A stretch of 64,000 nt of DNA from G051903925 sp051903925 (GTDB taxonomy: Bacteria; Pseudomonadota; Alphaproteobacteria; Zavarziniales; Zavarziniaceae): the NCBI RefSeq assembly GCF_051903925.1, contig NZ_CP173678.1, positions 3,844,001 to 3,908,000 of the forward strand, read 5' to 3'. Positions 26,436-37,466 of the stretch are shown here, piece after piece (the first letter of the stretch is position 1; the number at the start of each line of letters is the position of its first letter). The notes beneath the pieces were generated by a model. It saw only the letters and a list, made by a program, of their open reading frames with translations. It made no database searches and was not told the DNA's origin. The position numbers were made by a program, and so were the translations under genes.

Positions 26436-27302
26436 ATGTTCGCCATCATTGGGATCGTGGTCGTCTTCGTCTGCGTGTTCGGGATCTACATCCTGGCCGG
26501 CGGCAACATGGACATCGTGCTGCACGCCCTGCCGATCGAAATGGGCACGATCATGGGGGCGGCGATCGGCACCTTCCTGATCGCCAACAGCATGCACACG
26601 ATCAAGCATGCGATCGGTGGCATGAAGAAGGTACTCTCAGGCTCGAAGTACAAGGCCGAGCACTATACCGAGCTGCTGTCCTGCCTGTTCGCGCTGCAGA
26701 AGCTGGCCAAGACCAAGGGTGCGCTGGCCCTCGAATCGCATATCGAGAAGCCGGAGGAGAGCGCCATCTTCCAGGCCTATCCCCTGGTCATGGAGGACCA
26801 CCACGCCCTGCACCTGATCTGCGACTACATGCGCATGGTCACCATGGGCATGGAGGATCCGCACCAGATCGAGGGCATCATGGAGCAGGAGATCGAGAAG
26901 ATCCTGCACGAGGAGCAGCACGCGCCCCACGCGCTCCAGGGCATGGCAGACGGCCTGCCGGCGCTGGGCATCGTGGCCGCCGTGCTGGGCATTGTGAAGA
27001 CCATGGGCTCGATCAACGAGCCGCCCGAGGTGCTGGGCACCATGATCGGCGGCGCCCTGGTGGGCACGTTCATGGGCGTGCTCATGGCCTATGGCCTGGT
27101 CGGCCCGATCTCGGCCCGCATGAACTCGGTCATGGAGGAGGAGAACAAGTTCCTGCTGGTGATCAAGGCGGCCATCATCGCCTATCTCCACGGCCACCCG
27201 CCACAGGCCGCGATCGAGACGGCGCGCAAGTCGGTCCCCAGCGAGATGATGCCCAGCTTCCAGGACCTGGAGCAGACGCTGAGCAAGGTCCAAACCGCCT
27301 GA
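26436..27302 (+). CDS. motA: Flagellar motor stator protein MotA
   Basis: A 288-residue MotA with four membrane segments: two near the N-terminus (about 1-20 and 32-48), a cytoplasmic loop of about 120 residues, and two more (about 170-190 and 200-222). The loop contains the charged MEQEIEKILHEEQHAPH, and GLPALGIVAAVLGIVKTMGS holds the conserved proline by the channel. It forms the proton-conducting stator with MotB. No motB is adjacent on either side, so the partner must be elsewhere. GGAG eight bases upstream supports the ATG. Confidence 0.95.
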   Translation: MFAIIGIVVVFVCVFGIYILAGGNMDIVLHALPIEMGTIMGAAIGTFLIANSMHTIKHAIGGMKKVLSGSKYKAEHYTELLSCLFALQKLAKTKGALALESHIEKPEESAIFQAYPLVMEDHHALHLICDYMRMVTMGMEDPHQIEGIMEQEIEKILHEEQHAPHALQGMADGLPALGIVAAVLGIVKTMGSINEPPEVLGTMIGGALVGTFMGVLMAYGLVGPISARMNSVMEEENKFLLVIKAAIIAYLHGHPPQAAIETARKSVPSEMMPSFQDLEQTLSKVQTA

Positions 27303-27651
27303 GCGCGCCGGCACCCGGTGCGTCCCGGCCGCGTTAACGATGCATTCATCCGCCCCATGAGCATATGGGGCGCGTATCCCTGCCGGAGTGCGGTGTGCCA
27401 TGCGTTCACGGATCGAGCCGACCGCCCGCCCCCAGCCTGGGTCCCCGGCGGCCTGAACGTGGCCGCCCCCACCCGGCCCTGAGGATCGCCCCGGCTTCCC
27501 TGCAATGGCTTCCCTTCCCGCCCCACGCCCGACGACCCGCGGGCAAGAAATCCCGCCCCTTGCGAATCGGGGCGTGCAGGGGCTTGCTCTCTCGACGGAC
27601 AGGGCGCCCGGTGCCGACCTCACCCCGCCAGAGCCGCCCTGGGGAAGACGC
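27303..27651 (+). other. Gap of 349 bp: CtrA-like box, hairpin, no convincing gene
   Basis: This stretch holds a second CtrA-like box (TTAA-N7-TTCA, 27334-27348) and, 52 bp after the box start, a CGGAGTGCG string that also occurs 51 bp after the motA box start. A small hairpin CGCCCC/GGGGCG lies at 27554-27574. A 96-codon open frame (27365-27655) ends in TGA overlapping the kinase GTG as GTGA, but its Arg/Pro-rich product looks like shadow coding. An 18-codon frame begins at ATG 27400. I read the stretch as a promoter and leader for the kinase gene. Confidence 0.5.
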
Positions 27652-29163
27652 GTGACCGTTGTTTCCGATGCCCTGCCACCTGCGACCGAGCTGAACGGGT
27701 ATCGCCTGGACAGCGTGCTGGGCCGCGGCGGCTTCGGCATCACCTATCGCGCGCTGCAGGTGAAACTGAACCGCGTCGTGGCGATCAAGGAATACTTCCC
27801 CTCGCAGTTCGCCCTGCGCAGCGGCCGCGACGTCCTGCCCAAGTCGGCGGAGGATGCCGAGGATTTCGACTTCAGCATGCGCCGCTTCCTGCAGGAGGCG
27901 CAGGTCAGCGCCCGGCTGGCGGCGGAAGGGCGGCTGAAGGACGGCATCGCCGCGATCTACGACTTCTTCGAGGCGAACTGCACCGCCTATATCGTGATGG
28001 AGTTCGTCGAGGGCGAGAGCCTGGAGAAGCTGCTGCGCCAGCATCCGGAGGGCCTGCCGGAGGACCAGCTCCTGGCCCTGCTCGGCCCCCTGCTCGACAG
28101 CCTGGAGGCGATCCACGCCAGCCACCTGCTGCACCGTGACGTGAAGCCGGACAACATCTTCGTCCGGCCCAATGGCCGCGCGGTGCTGCTCGACTTCGGG
28201 GCCGCCCGCGACGTCTCGCCCGGCCACAACAAGAGCTTCACGATGATCGCCTCGATGGGCTACTCCCCCATCGAGCAGTTCTTCGGCCTGCGCCAGGGGC
28301 CGTATTCCGACATCTATGCCCTGGGCGCCGTGCTCTATCGCGCGGTCACCGGCAAGAAGCCGCCCGAGGCGACGGTCCGCGACACCAAGATCCGGCGCGG
28401 CCAGGTCGACCCGATCCGCGGCATCGACGAAACGGCCCTGCGCCCCTATACCCGCCGCTTCACCAAGGCGATCATGCAGGCGCTTGAACTGCAGCCGGAA
28501 CGGCGGCCGCAGTCCATCGCCGAACTGCGCGGCCTGCTGGGCCTGGGCCCCGTTGACCTGCCGCCGGTGGACACGCCCAGCATCACGCGCCGCTCGCTGC
28601 GCCTGCGCGCCACCGAGATCGAGCTGCCGGAAGAGGATCAGGTCCCCGCCCCCCTGCCGATCCGCGATGCCGAGGAGCGCGCGGCCGAGGGCGAGGCGGA
28701 AGGGCGCACAGGCCATACGTCCCGCCGCCGTGGGGGGGCCGCCGCCCTGCCGCCAAGACCCGCCTCCCCCGTGGCCGGGGCGGAAGCCCGGATCCAGGAC
28801 GTCCGCGCGGCCCTGCGCCGCGACCACCAGCCGGCAGAGGACGCATCCCCCACCGCCCCGTCCACGGCACACGAGGCACCGCGCGGCCGCTGGAGCAAGT
28901 ACCTGAAGGACCTGCCGCCGCTTCCGGCGACGCCGCTCGACGTGCCGGAGGCGCGCGAGGCGACGCCCGAGCGCCAGGCGGTGGAAGCATTGCGCGCGCC
29001 GCTGCGCGGCATGCGCCGCCCGGTGCGGGAGCAGGTGATCGGCTGGCTGGGCTGGACGGCCGCCCTGCTGATCCTGGTCGGCCTGATCCTGATCGCGGCC
29101 CGCCCGGCCTGGCTCTACGGTCCGTCCCGGCCGCCCGTCAGCGTGACCCAGCCCCTCAACTGA
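27652..29163 (+). CDS. Membrane-anchored Ser/Thr protein kinase
   Basis: A 503-residue Hanks-type kinase. The glycine loop GRGGFG is at 24-29, the catalytic Lys46 is in VAIKEYFP, HRDVKPDN holds Asp163, and DFGAARD holds Asp181. The activation loop reads TMIASMGYSPIEQF, as in the bacterial kinases often paired with FHA/VWA proteins. After residue 300 there is a long Ala/Pro/Arg-rich linker, then one membrane helix at about 463-485, so the kinase domain is cytoplasmic with a very short periplasmic tail. GTG 27652 has GGGGAAGA at good spacing. The stop overlaps the convergent GNAT gene by 8 bp. Confidence 0.9.
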   Translation: MTVVSDALPPATELNGYRLDSVLGRGGFGITYRALQVKLNRVVAIKEYFPSQFALRSGRDVLPKSAEDAEDFDFSMRRFLQEAQVSARLAAEGRLKDGIAAIYDFFEANCTAYIVMEFVEGESLEKLLRQHPEGLPEDQLLALLGPLLDSLEAIHASHLLHRDVKPDNIFVRPNGRAVLLDFGAARDVSPGHNKSFTMIASMGYSPIEQFFGLRQGPYSDIYALGAVLYRAVTGKKPPEATVRDTKIRRGQVDPIRGIDETALRPYTRRFTKAIMQALELQPERRPQSIAELRGLLGLGPVDLPPVDTPSITRRSLRLRATEIELPEEDQVPAPLPIRDAEERAAEGEAEGRTGHTSRRRGGAAALPPRPASPVAGAEARIQDVRAALRRDHQPAEDASPTAPSTAHEAPRGRWSKYLKDLPPLPATPLDVPEAREATPERQAVEALRAPLRGMRRPVREQVIGWLGWTAALLILVGLILIAARPAWLYGPSRPPVSVTQPLN

Positions 29164-29677
29164 GCGGGGCGGTCGCCGTGTTCAGGTGGGCCAGGACGCC
29201 CAGGAAGCGGGCCATCATCACCTCGTCGGTGAACCCTGCGTCGCCGGCACGACGATAGGCGGCGCGCTGCACGCCCTCCACGGCGAAACCCATGCGGCGA
29301 TAGAAGGCGAGGCCGCGCGCATTGTCGGCCTCCGCCAGCAGTTCGACCCGCAGCACGCCCTCGCCCGCCAGCCTGTCCAGCGCGTCCTGCATCATGGCGC
29401 GGGCCACGCCGCGGCCGTGCAGGCCGGGGGCCACCGCCAGCGGACCCAGGTGCACGACATGGCCGGTGCGTGCGGAGAAGCGCTCGGCGCGATAGAAACC
29501 GGCGACCTGACCGTCCTGCTCGAACACAAAGAAGTTGGCCCCGGCCAGCAGACCGTCGAACACGGGCCTGAACCCATCCAGGTCCATCGGCTCGACGCTG
29601 AGATAGGGGACGACGGCGTCATGCATGTAGATCGCATGGACCGCCTCCAGGTCCAGCTGTGTCGCCAGGCGCCGCAT
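29156..29677 (-). CDS. GNAT family N-acetyltransferase
   Basis: A 173-residue single-domain GNAT. LGPLAVAPGLHGRGVARAMMQDAL is the acetyl-CoA pyrophosphate-binding motif A (R/Q-x-x-G-x-G/A), and NARGLAFYRRMGFAVEGVQR is motif B. It starts five bases after the ssb stop, so it is in the ssb operon. The acceptor is unknown; it could be an amine on a small molecule or a protein N-terminus. The 3' end overlaps the kinase gene by 8 bp on the other strand. Confidence 0.88.
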   Translation of the reverse strand: MRRLATQLDLEAVHAIYMHDAVVPYLSVEPMDLDGFRPVFDGLLAGANFFVFEQDGQVAGFYRAERFSARTGHVVHLGPLAVAPGLHGRGVARAMMQDALDRLAGEGVLRVELLAEADNARGLAFYRRMGFAVEGVQRAAYRRAGDAGFTDEVMMARFLGVLAHLNTATAPLS

Positions 29678-29682
29678 GGCGC

Positions 29683-30198
29683 TCAGAACGGAATCTCGTC
29701 GTCCAGGTCGTTCATGCTGCGCGACGGACGCCCGCCACCGCCACCCATGCCCCCGCCACCACGGGCCGCAGGCGCGGGCGCGAAGTCGTCGGAGGGATAG
29801 TCGTCGTAGCCGCCACCGCCGCCGGAGCGGCCCGCACCGCCCCCCTCGCGCCCGTCGAGCAGGGTCAGCTCGCCGCGGAACTGGCGCAGCACGACCTCGG
29901 TCGTGTAGCGCTCCTGGCCCTGCTGGTCGGTCCACTTCCGCGTCTCCAGCTGGCCCTCGACATAGACCTTGGAGCCCTTCTTCAGGTAGCGCTCGGCGAT
30001 CTGGGCCAGGTTGTCGTTGAAGATGGCGACCGAATGCCATTCGGTGCGCTCCTTGCGCTCGCCGGTGGCGCGATCCTTCCAGTTCTCGGACGTGGCGATG
30101 CGCAGGTTGCAGACCTTGCCCCCGTTCTGGAAGGTCCGCACCTCGGGGTCACGACCCAGATTGCCGACCAGGATCACCTTGTTGACGCTGCCAGCCAT
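29683..30198 (-). CDS. ssb: Single-stranded DNA-binding protein
   Basis: A 171-residue SSB that coats single-stranded DNA during replication and repair. The OB fold begins MAGSVNKVILVGNLGRDPEVR and includes WHSVAIFNDNLAQIAERYLKKGSKVYVEGQL. A Gly-rich flexible linker (about 115-160) leads to the acidic partner-binding tip DLDDEIPF. Start choice is clear from the fold and from GAGAGG upstream. It is driven by a promoter with an SOS box (30249-30263). A GNAT gene follows in the same operon. Confidence 0.97.
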   Translation of the reverse strand: MAGSVNKVILVGNLGRDPEVRTFQNGGKVCNLRIATSENWKDRATGERKERTEWHSVAIFNDNLAQIAERYLKKGSKVYVEGQLETRKWTDQQGQERYTTEVVLRQFRGELTLLDGREGGGAGRSGGGGGYDDYPSDDFAPAPAARGGGGMGGGGGRPSRSMNDLDDEIPF

Positions 30199-30248
30199 CC
30201 TTGCCTCTCCCCAATCTTCCGGGTCCACAATCGCGCGCGGCGTATTGC

Positions 30249-30263
30249 GAACATAACAGGAAC
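30249..30263 (-). promoter_or_regulatory. SOS box (LexA) in the ssb promoter
   Basis: A perfect GAAC-N7-GAAC, which is the alphaproteobacterial LexA operator GTTC-N7-GTTC on the minus strand. It overlaps a -10 element TATGTT (30250-30255), with TTGCAG as -35 (30272-30277) and 16 bp between them. It begins 51 bp upstream of the ssb ATG. A repressor here would block RNA polymerase, so ssb and the following GNAT should be DNA-damage inducible. Confidence 0.8.
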
Positions 30264-30328
30264 TTCTTACGCTGCAACCCATGAGCGCCGCACCCGAGTC
30301 TGCTCGTCCCGGACGCGGGCGGCGATGT

Positions 30329-31579
30329 CTAGGCCCTTGGGTCCATCCCATCAAGCCTGATCGCCGGACGGCGTCCGGCGATCAGGTCGGCGGTGATGGT
30401 CGCGGATCCGGGGCCCATGGTCCAGCCCATGGAGCCATGGCCCGTGTTGATCACGACATTGCGCACCGGCCCCACCCCCAGGATCGGCTGCCCGCCCGGC
30501 GTCATCGGCCGCAGGCCGGCCCAGTATTGCGGCTTTGCATGGTCCGCCCCATTGGGAAACAGTTCCCGCATCGAGGTGAGGCAGGTCTCGAAGTCCGAGG
30601 GCTTGAAGCTGGTGTCATAGCCCGCGAATTCCGCCACGGCCGCCGCGCGCAGCCGGTCGCCATAGCGGGCCCAGGAAATCAGGTAGTGCTCGTCCATGCC
30701 GCCCAGGCGCGGCGGCGTGTGCTGTGGCCCGATGGGCAGCGTGATCGAATAGCCCTTGATCGGATAGACGGGCAGGTTGAGGCCGAGCGACCGCGCCAGG
30801 TGCGGGGAATAGACCCCCAGCGCCAGGACGAAGGCATCGGCCGCGATCCGCCCGGCCGAGGTCTGCACCGCCACGGCCCGGCCGCCCTCGACCTCGAAGC
30901 CGGTGACCGTGACGCCATGGCGGAAGACGACGCCCATGCGCTCGGCGCAGTGCGCCGCCAGGTTGATCGTGAAGGTACGGGCGTCGCCGGATTCGTCGGT
31001 GGGGCTGAACAGGGCGCCGGCGATCCGGTCACGGGCCTGGGCCAGGCCCGGCTCGATCTGCACCACCTCCCCCGGCTCGATCAGGCGCTGGTCGATCCCC
31101 TCCGCCGTCAGGATCTTCGACTTCGCCGCCGCCAAGTCCAGCGCCGCCGCATCGCGATAGACATAGAGCAGGCCGCCCGATTCCAGGTGGCAGGCCACGC
31201 CCGTCTCCTCCAGGATGCGGTGGAGCTCCTGCTGCGAGTAGACGCAGATGCGCAGCTTGTGCCGTGTGTTCTCTGCCGCCCGGGCCGCGGTGCACTGGGT
31301 CAGGAAGCGCCAGGACCAGGCCCACATCCGCCAGTCCAGGCTGGGCCGGAACCGCAGCGCCTGGCCCGGCTTGAACAGCGAGCGGAGCAGCGTCATCGGT
31401 GCCGTCGGCTGGGCCCAGGAAAAGGCATGGCCCGGCGCCATCAAACCCGCATTGGCAAAGCTGGTGAATTCGGCGACACCCGGATTGCGCTCGACCACCG
31501 TGACCTCGTGCCCGTCGCGGGCCAGCGCATGGGCCGCCGTGACACCGACCACCCCGGCGCCCAGGACGACGACCTTCAT
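30329..31579 (-). CDS. dadA: D-amino acid dehydrogenase
   Basis: A 416-residue FAD enzyme of the DadA/DAO family that oxidises D-amino acids to 2-oxo acids and passes electrons to the respiratory chain. The Rossmann motif is GAGVVGVTAAHAL at residues 7-19 (MKVVVLGAGVVG). The DadA-type segment TSFANAGLMAPGHAFSW follows, and the C-terminal FAD contact is VINTGHGSMGWTMGPGSA. The start is fixed by the nucleotide-binding strand. It lies between ssb and uvrA, reading toward ssb, and faces away from uvrA. A D-aminoacylase gene beyond uvrA could supply its substrates. Confidence 0.93.
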   Translation of the reverse strand: MKVVVLGAGVVGVTAAHALARDGHEVTVVERNPGVAEFTSFANAGLMAPGHAFSWAQPTAPMTLLRSLFKPGQALRFRPSLDWRMWAWSWRFLTQCTAARAAENTRHKLRICVYSQQELHRILEETGVACHLESGGLLYVYRDAAALDLAAAKSKILTAEGIDQRLIEPGEVVQIEPGLAQARDRIAGALFSPTDESGDARTFTINLAAHCAERMGVVFRHGVTVTGFEVEGGRAVAVQTSAGRIAADAFVLALGVYSPHLARSLGLNLPVYPIKGYSITLPIGPQHTPPRLGGMDEHYLISWARYGDRLRAAAVAEFAGYDTSFKPSDFETCLTSMRELFPNGADHAKPQYWAGLRPMTPGGQPILGVGPVRNVVINTGHGSMGWTMGPGSATITADLIAGRRPAIRLDGMDPRA

Positions 31580-31616
31580 GCCCACGATTCTCCCCTGCCG
31601 CGCATGCCTGTCCTCC

Positions 31617-31638
31617 GCTTGGGCCACCCTTCCCAAGC
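31617..31638. promoter_or_regulatory. Palindrome GCTTGGG-N8-CCCAAGC between dadA and uvrA
   Basis: Perfect 7-bp inverted arms separated by 8 bp, 38 bp upstream of the dadA start and about 100 bp upstream of uvrA. The size and spacing suit a dimeric repressor or Lrp/LysR-type activator, but no regulator gene is adjacent. No SOS box was seen in this 159-bp interval. Confidence 0.35.
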
Positions 31639-31738
31639 CATGGTGCAGTGCCACATGATGCGGCGTCCAGCATGCCGGGGTCCGCTCCCCACACATCCTG
31701 CTGATCCCCCGCAACCGTTGAGCCCGTAGACAGCCGCC

Positions 31739-34627
<2,889 letters not shown>

Positions 34628-34705
34628 AGATCAAATGCTTGGCCTCATCGTCCCATCGGCCCATCATGCGCCGCAAAAGCCGGTCATGAAATTTCGGGAG
34701 GACGC

Positions 34706-36451
34706 ATGAAGCCGCTGGATCTGGTCGTACGGGGCGGCACCGTGTTCGATGGGACGGGTGCCGCGCCGATTGTGGCCGATATCGGTGTCGCTGACGGCCG
34801 CATCGTCGCCGTCGGGCCCGACCTGCCCCAGGCTGCCCAGGAAATCGACGCGCGCGGCCTGATGGTGACGCCGGGCTGGGTCGACATGCACACCCATTAT
34901 GACGGCCAGATCACCTGGGATTCGCGGATGACGCCGTCGTCCACCCTGGGTGCCACGACCGTCGTCGCCGGCAATTGCGGCGTCGGCTTCGCGCCCGTGC
35001 GCAAGGGCGACGAGGATACGCTGGTCCGCCTGATGGAGGGGGTCGAGGACATTCCGGGTGCCGCCCTGCACGAGGGGCTGTCCTGGAACTGGGAGAGCTT
35101 TGCCGAGTACATGGCGGCAATCGAGACGCTGCCCCACGACATCGACGTGGCCGTCCAGCTGCCGCACGGGGCCCTGCGCGTCTATGTCATGGGCGAGCGT
35201 GGCGCCAATCGCGAGCCGGCGACGCCCGAGGAAACGCAAGCGATGCGCGAGCTGACGCGCGACGCGATCCGGGCCGGCGCGCTCGGCTTCTCCACCACGC
35301 GCACCATGGTCCACCGCACGGCGGACGGCGACCTGACGCCCACGCTCGGCGCCTCGCGCGCGGAGATGGAGGCGATCGCGCAAGGCCTGGCCGATGCGGG
35401 CTCCGGCGTCCTGCAATGGGTCAGCGACTTTTCCGACTTCGACGAGGAATTCTCGCTGATCTGCGACCTGACGAAGATCGCGGGCCAGCCGCTGACCTTC
35501 TCCATGGTCCAGGCCGACGTCGTGCCCGACATGTGGCGCAAGCAGATGGCCCGCCTGGACGAGGCCGTCGCCCAGGGCTATCCGCTGAAGGCGCAGGTGG
35601 CGGGCCGCCCGGTGGGCCTGATGCTTGGTCTTCAGGGGTCGGCCCACCCCTTCATCAGCCGCCCGGCCTATCAGGAGATCGCCCACCTGCCGCTCGCCGA
35701 GAAGGTGGCGCGGATGCGCGATCCCGCCTTCCGCGCCCGCCTGATCGCGGAGAAGCCGGCCAAGGGCCACCCCTTCATCAACTCGCTGGCCGGCGCGTAT
35801 CACAAGATGTACGCGGTCGAGAACGATGCCGTGGACTACGAGCCGGATCCCGCGACCAGCATCGGGGCGAAGGCCAAGGCCCTGGGCGTCAACCCGGACG
35901 AGCTGGTCTATGACGCGCTGCTGGCGGACGAGGGCCGCGCCTTCCTGTTCTTCCCCATGCATAATTACTGCGAGGGCAGCCTGGACAATGTCCGCACCAT
36001 GCTGGCCAGCCCCAACACGCTTTCCAGCCTGTCGGACGGCGGCGCCCATGTCGGCGCCATCTGCGATGTCAGCCTGCCCACCTTCATGCTGACCCACTGG
36101 TGCCGCGACCGCACCCGCGGCCCCGGCCTGGACCTGGCCGAGACGATCCGTGCCCAGACCAAGGACACGGCCGAGGCGGTGGGCCTGTACGACCGGGGCG
36201 TGCTGGCGCCCGGCTACCTGGCCGACATCAACGTGATCGATTTCGACCGCCTGAAGCTCAAGGCGCCCTACATGGTCTATGACCTGCCGACGGGTGCCCG
36301 CCGCCTGATGCAGGAGGCAGAGGGCTATGTCGCGACGATCAAGGCGGGCCAGGTGATCTATCGCGACGGCGTGGCCACCGGTGCCCTGCCCGGCCGCCTG
36401 ATCCGCGGCCGCCAGCCAGCACCCGACGCCACGGCCCAGGCCGCGGAATAG
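34706..36451 (+). CDS. D-aminoacylase / N-acyl-D-amino acid deacylase family
   Basis: A 581-residue amidohydrolase-superfamily enzyme. LVVRGGTVFDGTG and IDARGLMVTPGWVDMHTHYDGQ (the HxH metal motif) begin the barrel. VAGNCGVGFAPVRKGD carries the Cys found in D-aminoacylases, and SDGGAHVGAICD gives the late metal-binding Asp. GYLADINVIDFDRL is the C-terminal beta-sandwich. It would release D-amino acids or related compounds from N-acyl forms. GGGAGGAC precedes the ATG. The next gene starts one base after the stop. It lies 80 bp after uvrA on the same strand; dadA on the far side of uvrA could oxidise the product. Confidence 0.87.
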   Translation: MKPLDLVVRGGTVFDGTGAAPIVADIGVADGRIVAVGPDLPQAAQEIDARGLMVTPGWVDMHTHYDGQITWDSRMTPSSTLGATTVVAGNCGVGFAPVRKGDEDTLVRLMEGVEDIPGAALHEGLSWNWESFAEYMAAIETLPHDIDVAVQLPHGALRVYVMGERGANREPATPEETQAMRELTRDAIRAGALGFSTTRTMVHRTADGDLTPTLGASRAEMEAIAQGLADAGSGVLQWVSDFSDFDEEFSLICDLTKIAGQPLTFSMVQADVVPDMWRKQMARLDEAVAQGYPLKAQVAGRPVGLMLGLQGSAHPFISRPAYQEIAHLPLAEKVARMRDPAFRARLIAEKPAKGHPFINSLAGAYHKMYAVENDAVDYEPDPATSIGAKAKALGVNPDELVYDALLADEGRAFLFFPMHNYCEGSLDNVRTMLASPNTLSSLSDGGAHVGAICDVSLPTFMLTHWCRDRTRGPGLDLAETIRAQTKDTAEAVGLYDRGVLAPGYLADINVIDFDRLKLKAPYMVYDLPTGARRLMQEAEGYVATIKAGQVIYRDGVATGALPGRLIRGRQPAPDATAQAAE

Positions 36452-36452
36452 G

Positions 36453-36899
36453 ATGGCGAAGGCAACGCGGAAGCCGCTGGACAAGCCGGCGGACGGTTCG
36501 CCCGTCCTGCTGTCCGGCGGCAACCCGCAGATCGCCAAGGGCGATGGCGACGGCCCGGTCCAGGCCTATATCGCCGCCGCCCCAGGCTGGAAGGGCGACC
36601 TGTGCCGCCGTCTGGACGGGCTGGTTGTGGCGGCCGTGCCCGACGTCGCCAAGGCGGTGAAGTGGAACTCCCCCTTCTACGGGGTTGCAGGCGACGGCTG
36701 GTTCCTGAACTATCACTGCTTCACGAAGTACGTGAAGGTCGCCTTCTTTCGTGGCCAGTCGCTCGACCCCGTGCCGCCCGGCGCGTCGAAGAGCCAGGAC
36801 ACCCGCTATCTCGACATCCGTGAAAGCGATGTATTGGACGAAGCGCAGTTCACATCCTGGGTGAAGCAGGCGGCCAGCCTGCCAGGTGAAAGGTTGTAG
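36453..36899 (+). CDS. DUF1801 family protein (YdhG/CyaY-like fold)
   Basis: A 148-residue small soluble protein. The DUF1801 core VVAAVPDVAKAVKWNSPFYGVAGDGWFLNYHCFTKYVKVAFFRG contains the typical W-(N/R)-x-P-F and aromatic strand. No enzymatic activity is established for this family. It is spaced one base from the deacylase stop and two bases before the next gene, so it is in the same transcript. The N-terminal 15 residues are Lys/Pro-rich. Confidence 0.85.
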   Translation: MAKATRKPLDKPADGSPVLLSGGNPQIAKGDGDGPVQAYIAAAPGWKGDLCRRLDGLVVAAVPDVAKAVKWNSPFYGVAGDGWFLNYHCFTKYVKVAFFRGQSLDPVPPGASKSQDTRYLDIRESDVLDEAQFTSWVKQAASLPGERL

Positions 36900-36901
36900 C
36901 C

Positions 36902-37294
36902 ATGCCCGACCGCCAGATCCTGGAGCCGAGCGCGGCGCACCCAATCACGATCGCGGCCACGGCCGGCCGCGTCGTGGTCACGCTTGGCGACGCCGTCCTC
37001 GCCGACAGTGGCGGCGCCCTGACCCTGCGGGAGGCGACCTATCCCCCGGTCCAGTACATCCCGCGCGAGGATGCCGCGATGGCGCAGTTGCGCCGCTCCA
37101 CGCACACGACCTGGTGCCCCTACAAGGGGGAGGCCAGCTATTACGACGTGCCCGCTCTTGGCGCGCGCGGCGCCAATGCCGTCTGGACCTATGAGACGCC
37201 GCATGCCGGTGTGGCCCAGATCGCCGGCCACCTCGCCTTCTACCCCGACCGCGTGAGCATCGCGGTGCAGGGGGCGGCCGCCGGCGCGGTCTGA
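36902..37294 (+). CDS. DUF427 domain protein
   Basis: A 130-residue protein with one DUF427 beta-barrel domain, containing LREATYPPVQYIPREDA and STHTTWCPYKGEASYYDV, which are the family signature. Its biochemical function is unknown. It closes a three-gene run (deacylase, DUF1801, DUF427) with two-base spacing. A repeat-rich spacer follows and the next gene is convergent. Confidence 0.9.
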   Translation: MPDRQILEPSAAHPITIAATAGRVVVTLGDAVLADSGGALTLREATYPPVQYIPREDAAMAQLRRSTHTTWCPYKGEASYYDVPALGARGANAVWTYETPHAGVAQIAGHLAFYPDRVSIAVQGAAAGAV

Positions 37295-37333
37295 CAGCGC
37301 GCTCTCCAGCCTGCGGCGCCGTCGCACCTGATG

Positions 37334-37440
37334 CTTCGAGACGCCGGCCTGATGGCCGGCTCCTCAGCATGACGCCGTTGTTTTCGGTCCTTTCCAACAG
37401 GCGTCATCCTGAGGATGTCCCGCAGGGACCGTCTCGAAGG
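37334..37440. repeat. Pair of inverted dispersed repeats with inner hairpins
   Basis: Two copies of one element in opposite orientation: 37334-37376 and 37400-37440. Both share CTTCGAGAC at the outer end and TCCTCAG-ATGACGCC at the inner end. The centres differ in sequence, but each is itself a stem: GCCGGCC-TGAT-GGCCGGC on the left and GTCCC-GCA-GGGAC on the right. Variation in the core with stem conservation points to selection on structure. The pair sits between two convergent genes and could act as a bidirectional terminator. Confidence 0.85.
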
Positions 37441-37466
37441 ATGTGGCGGACCCTCTCAGCGTTCCC

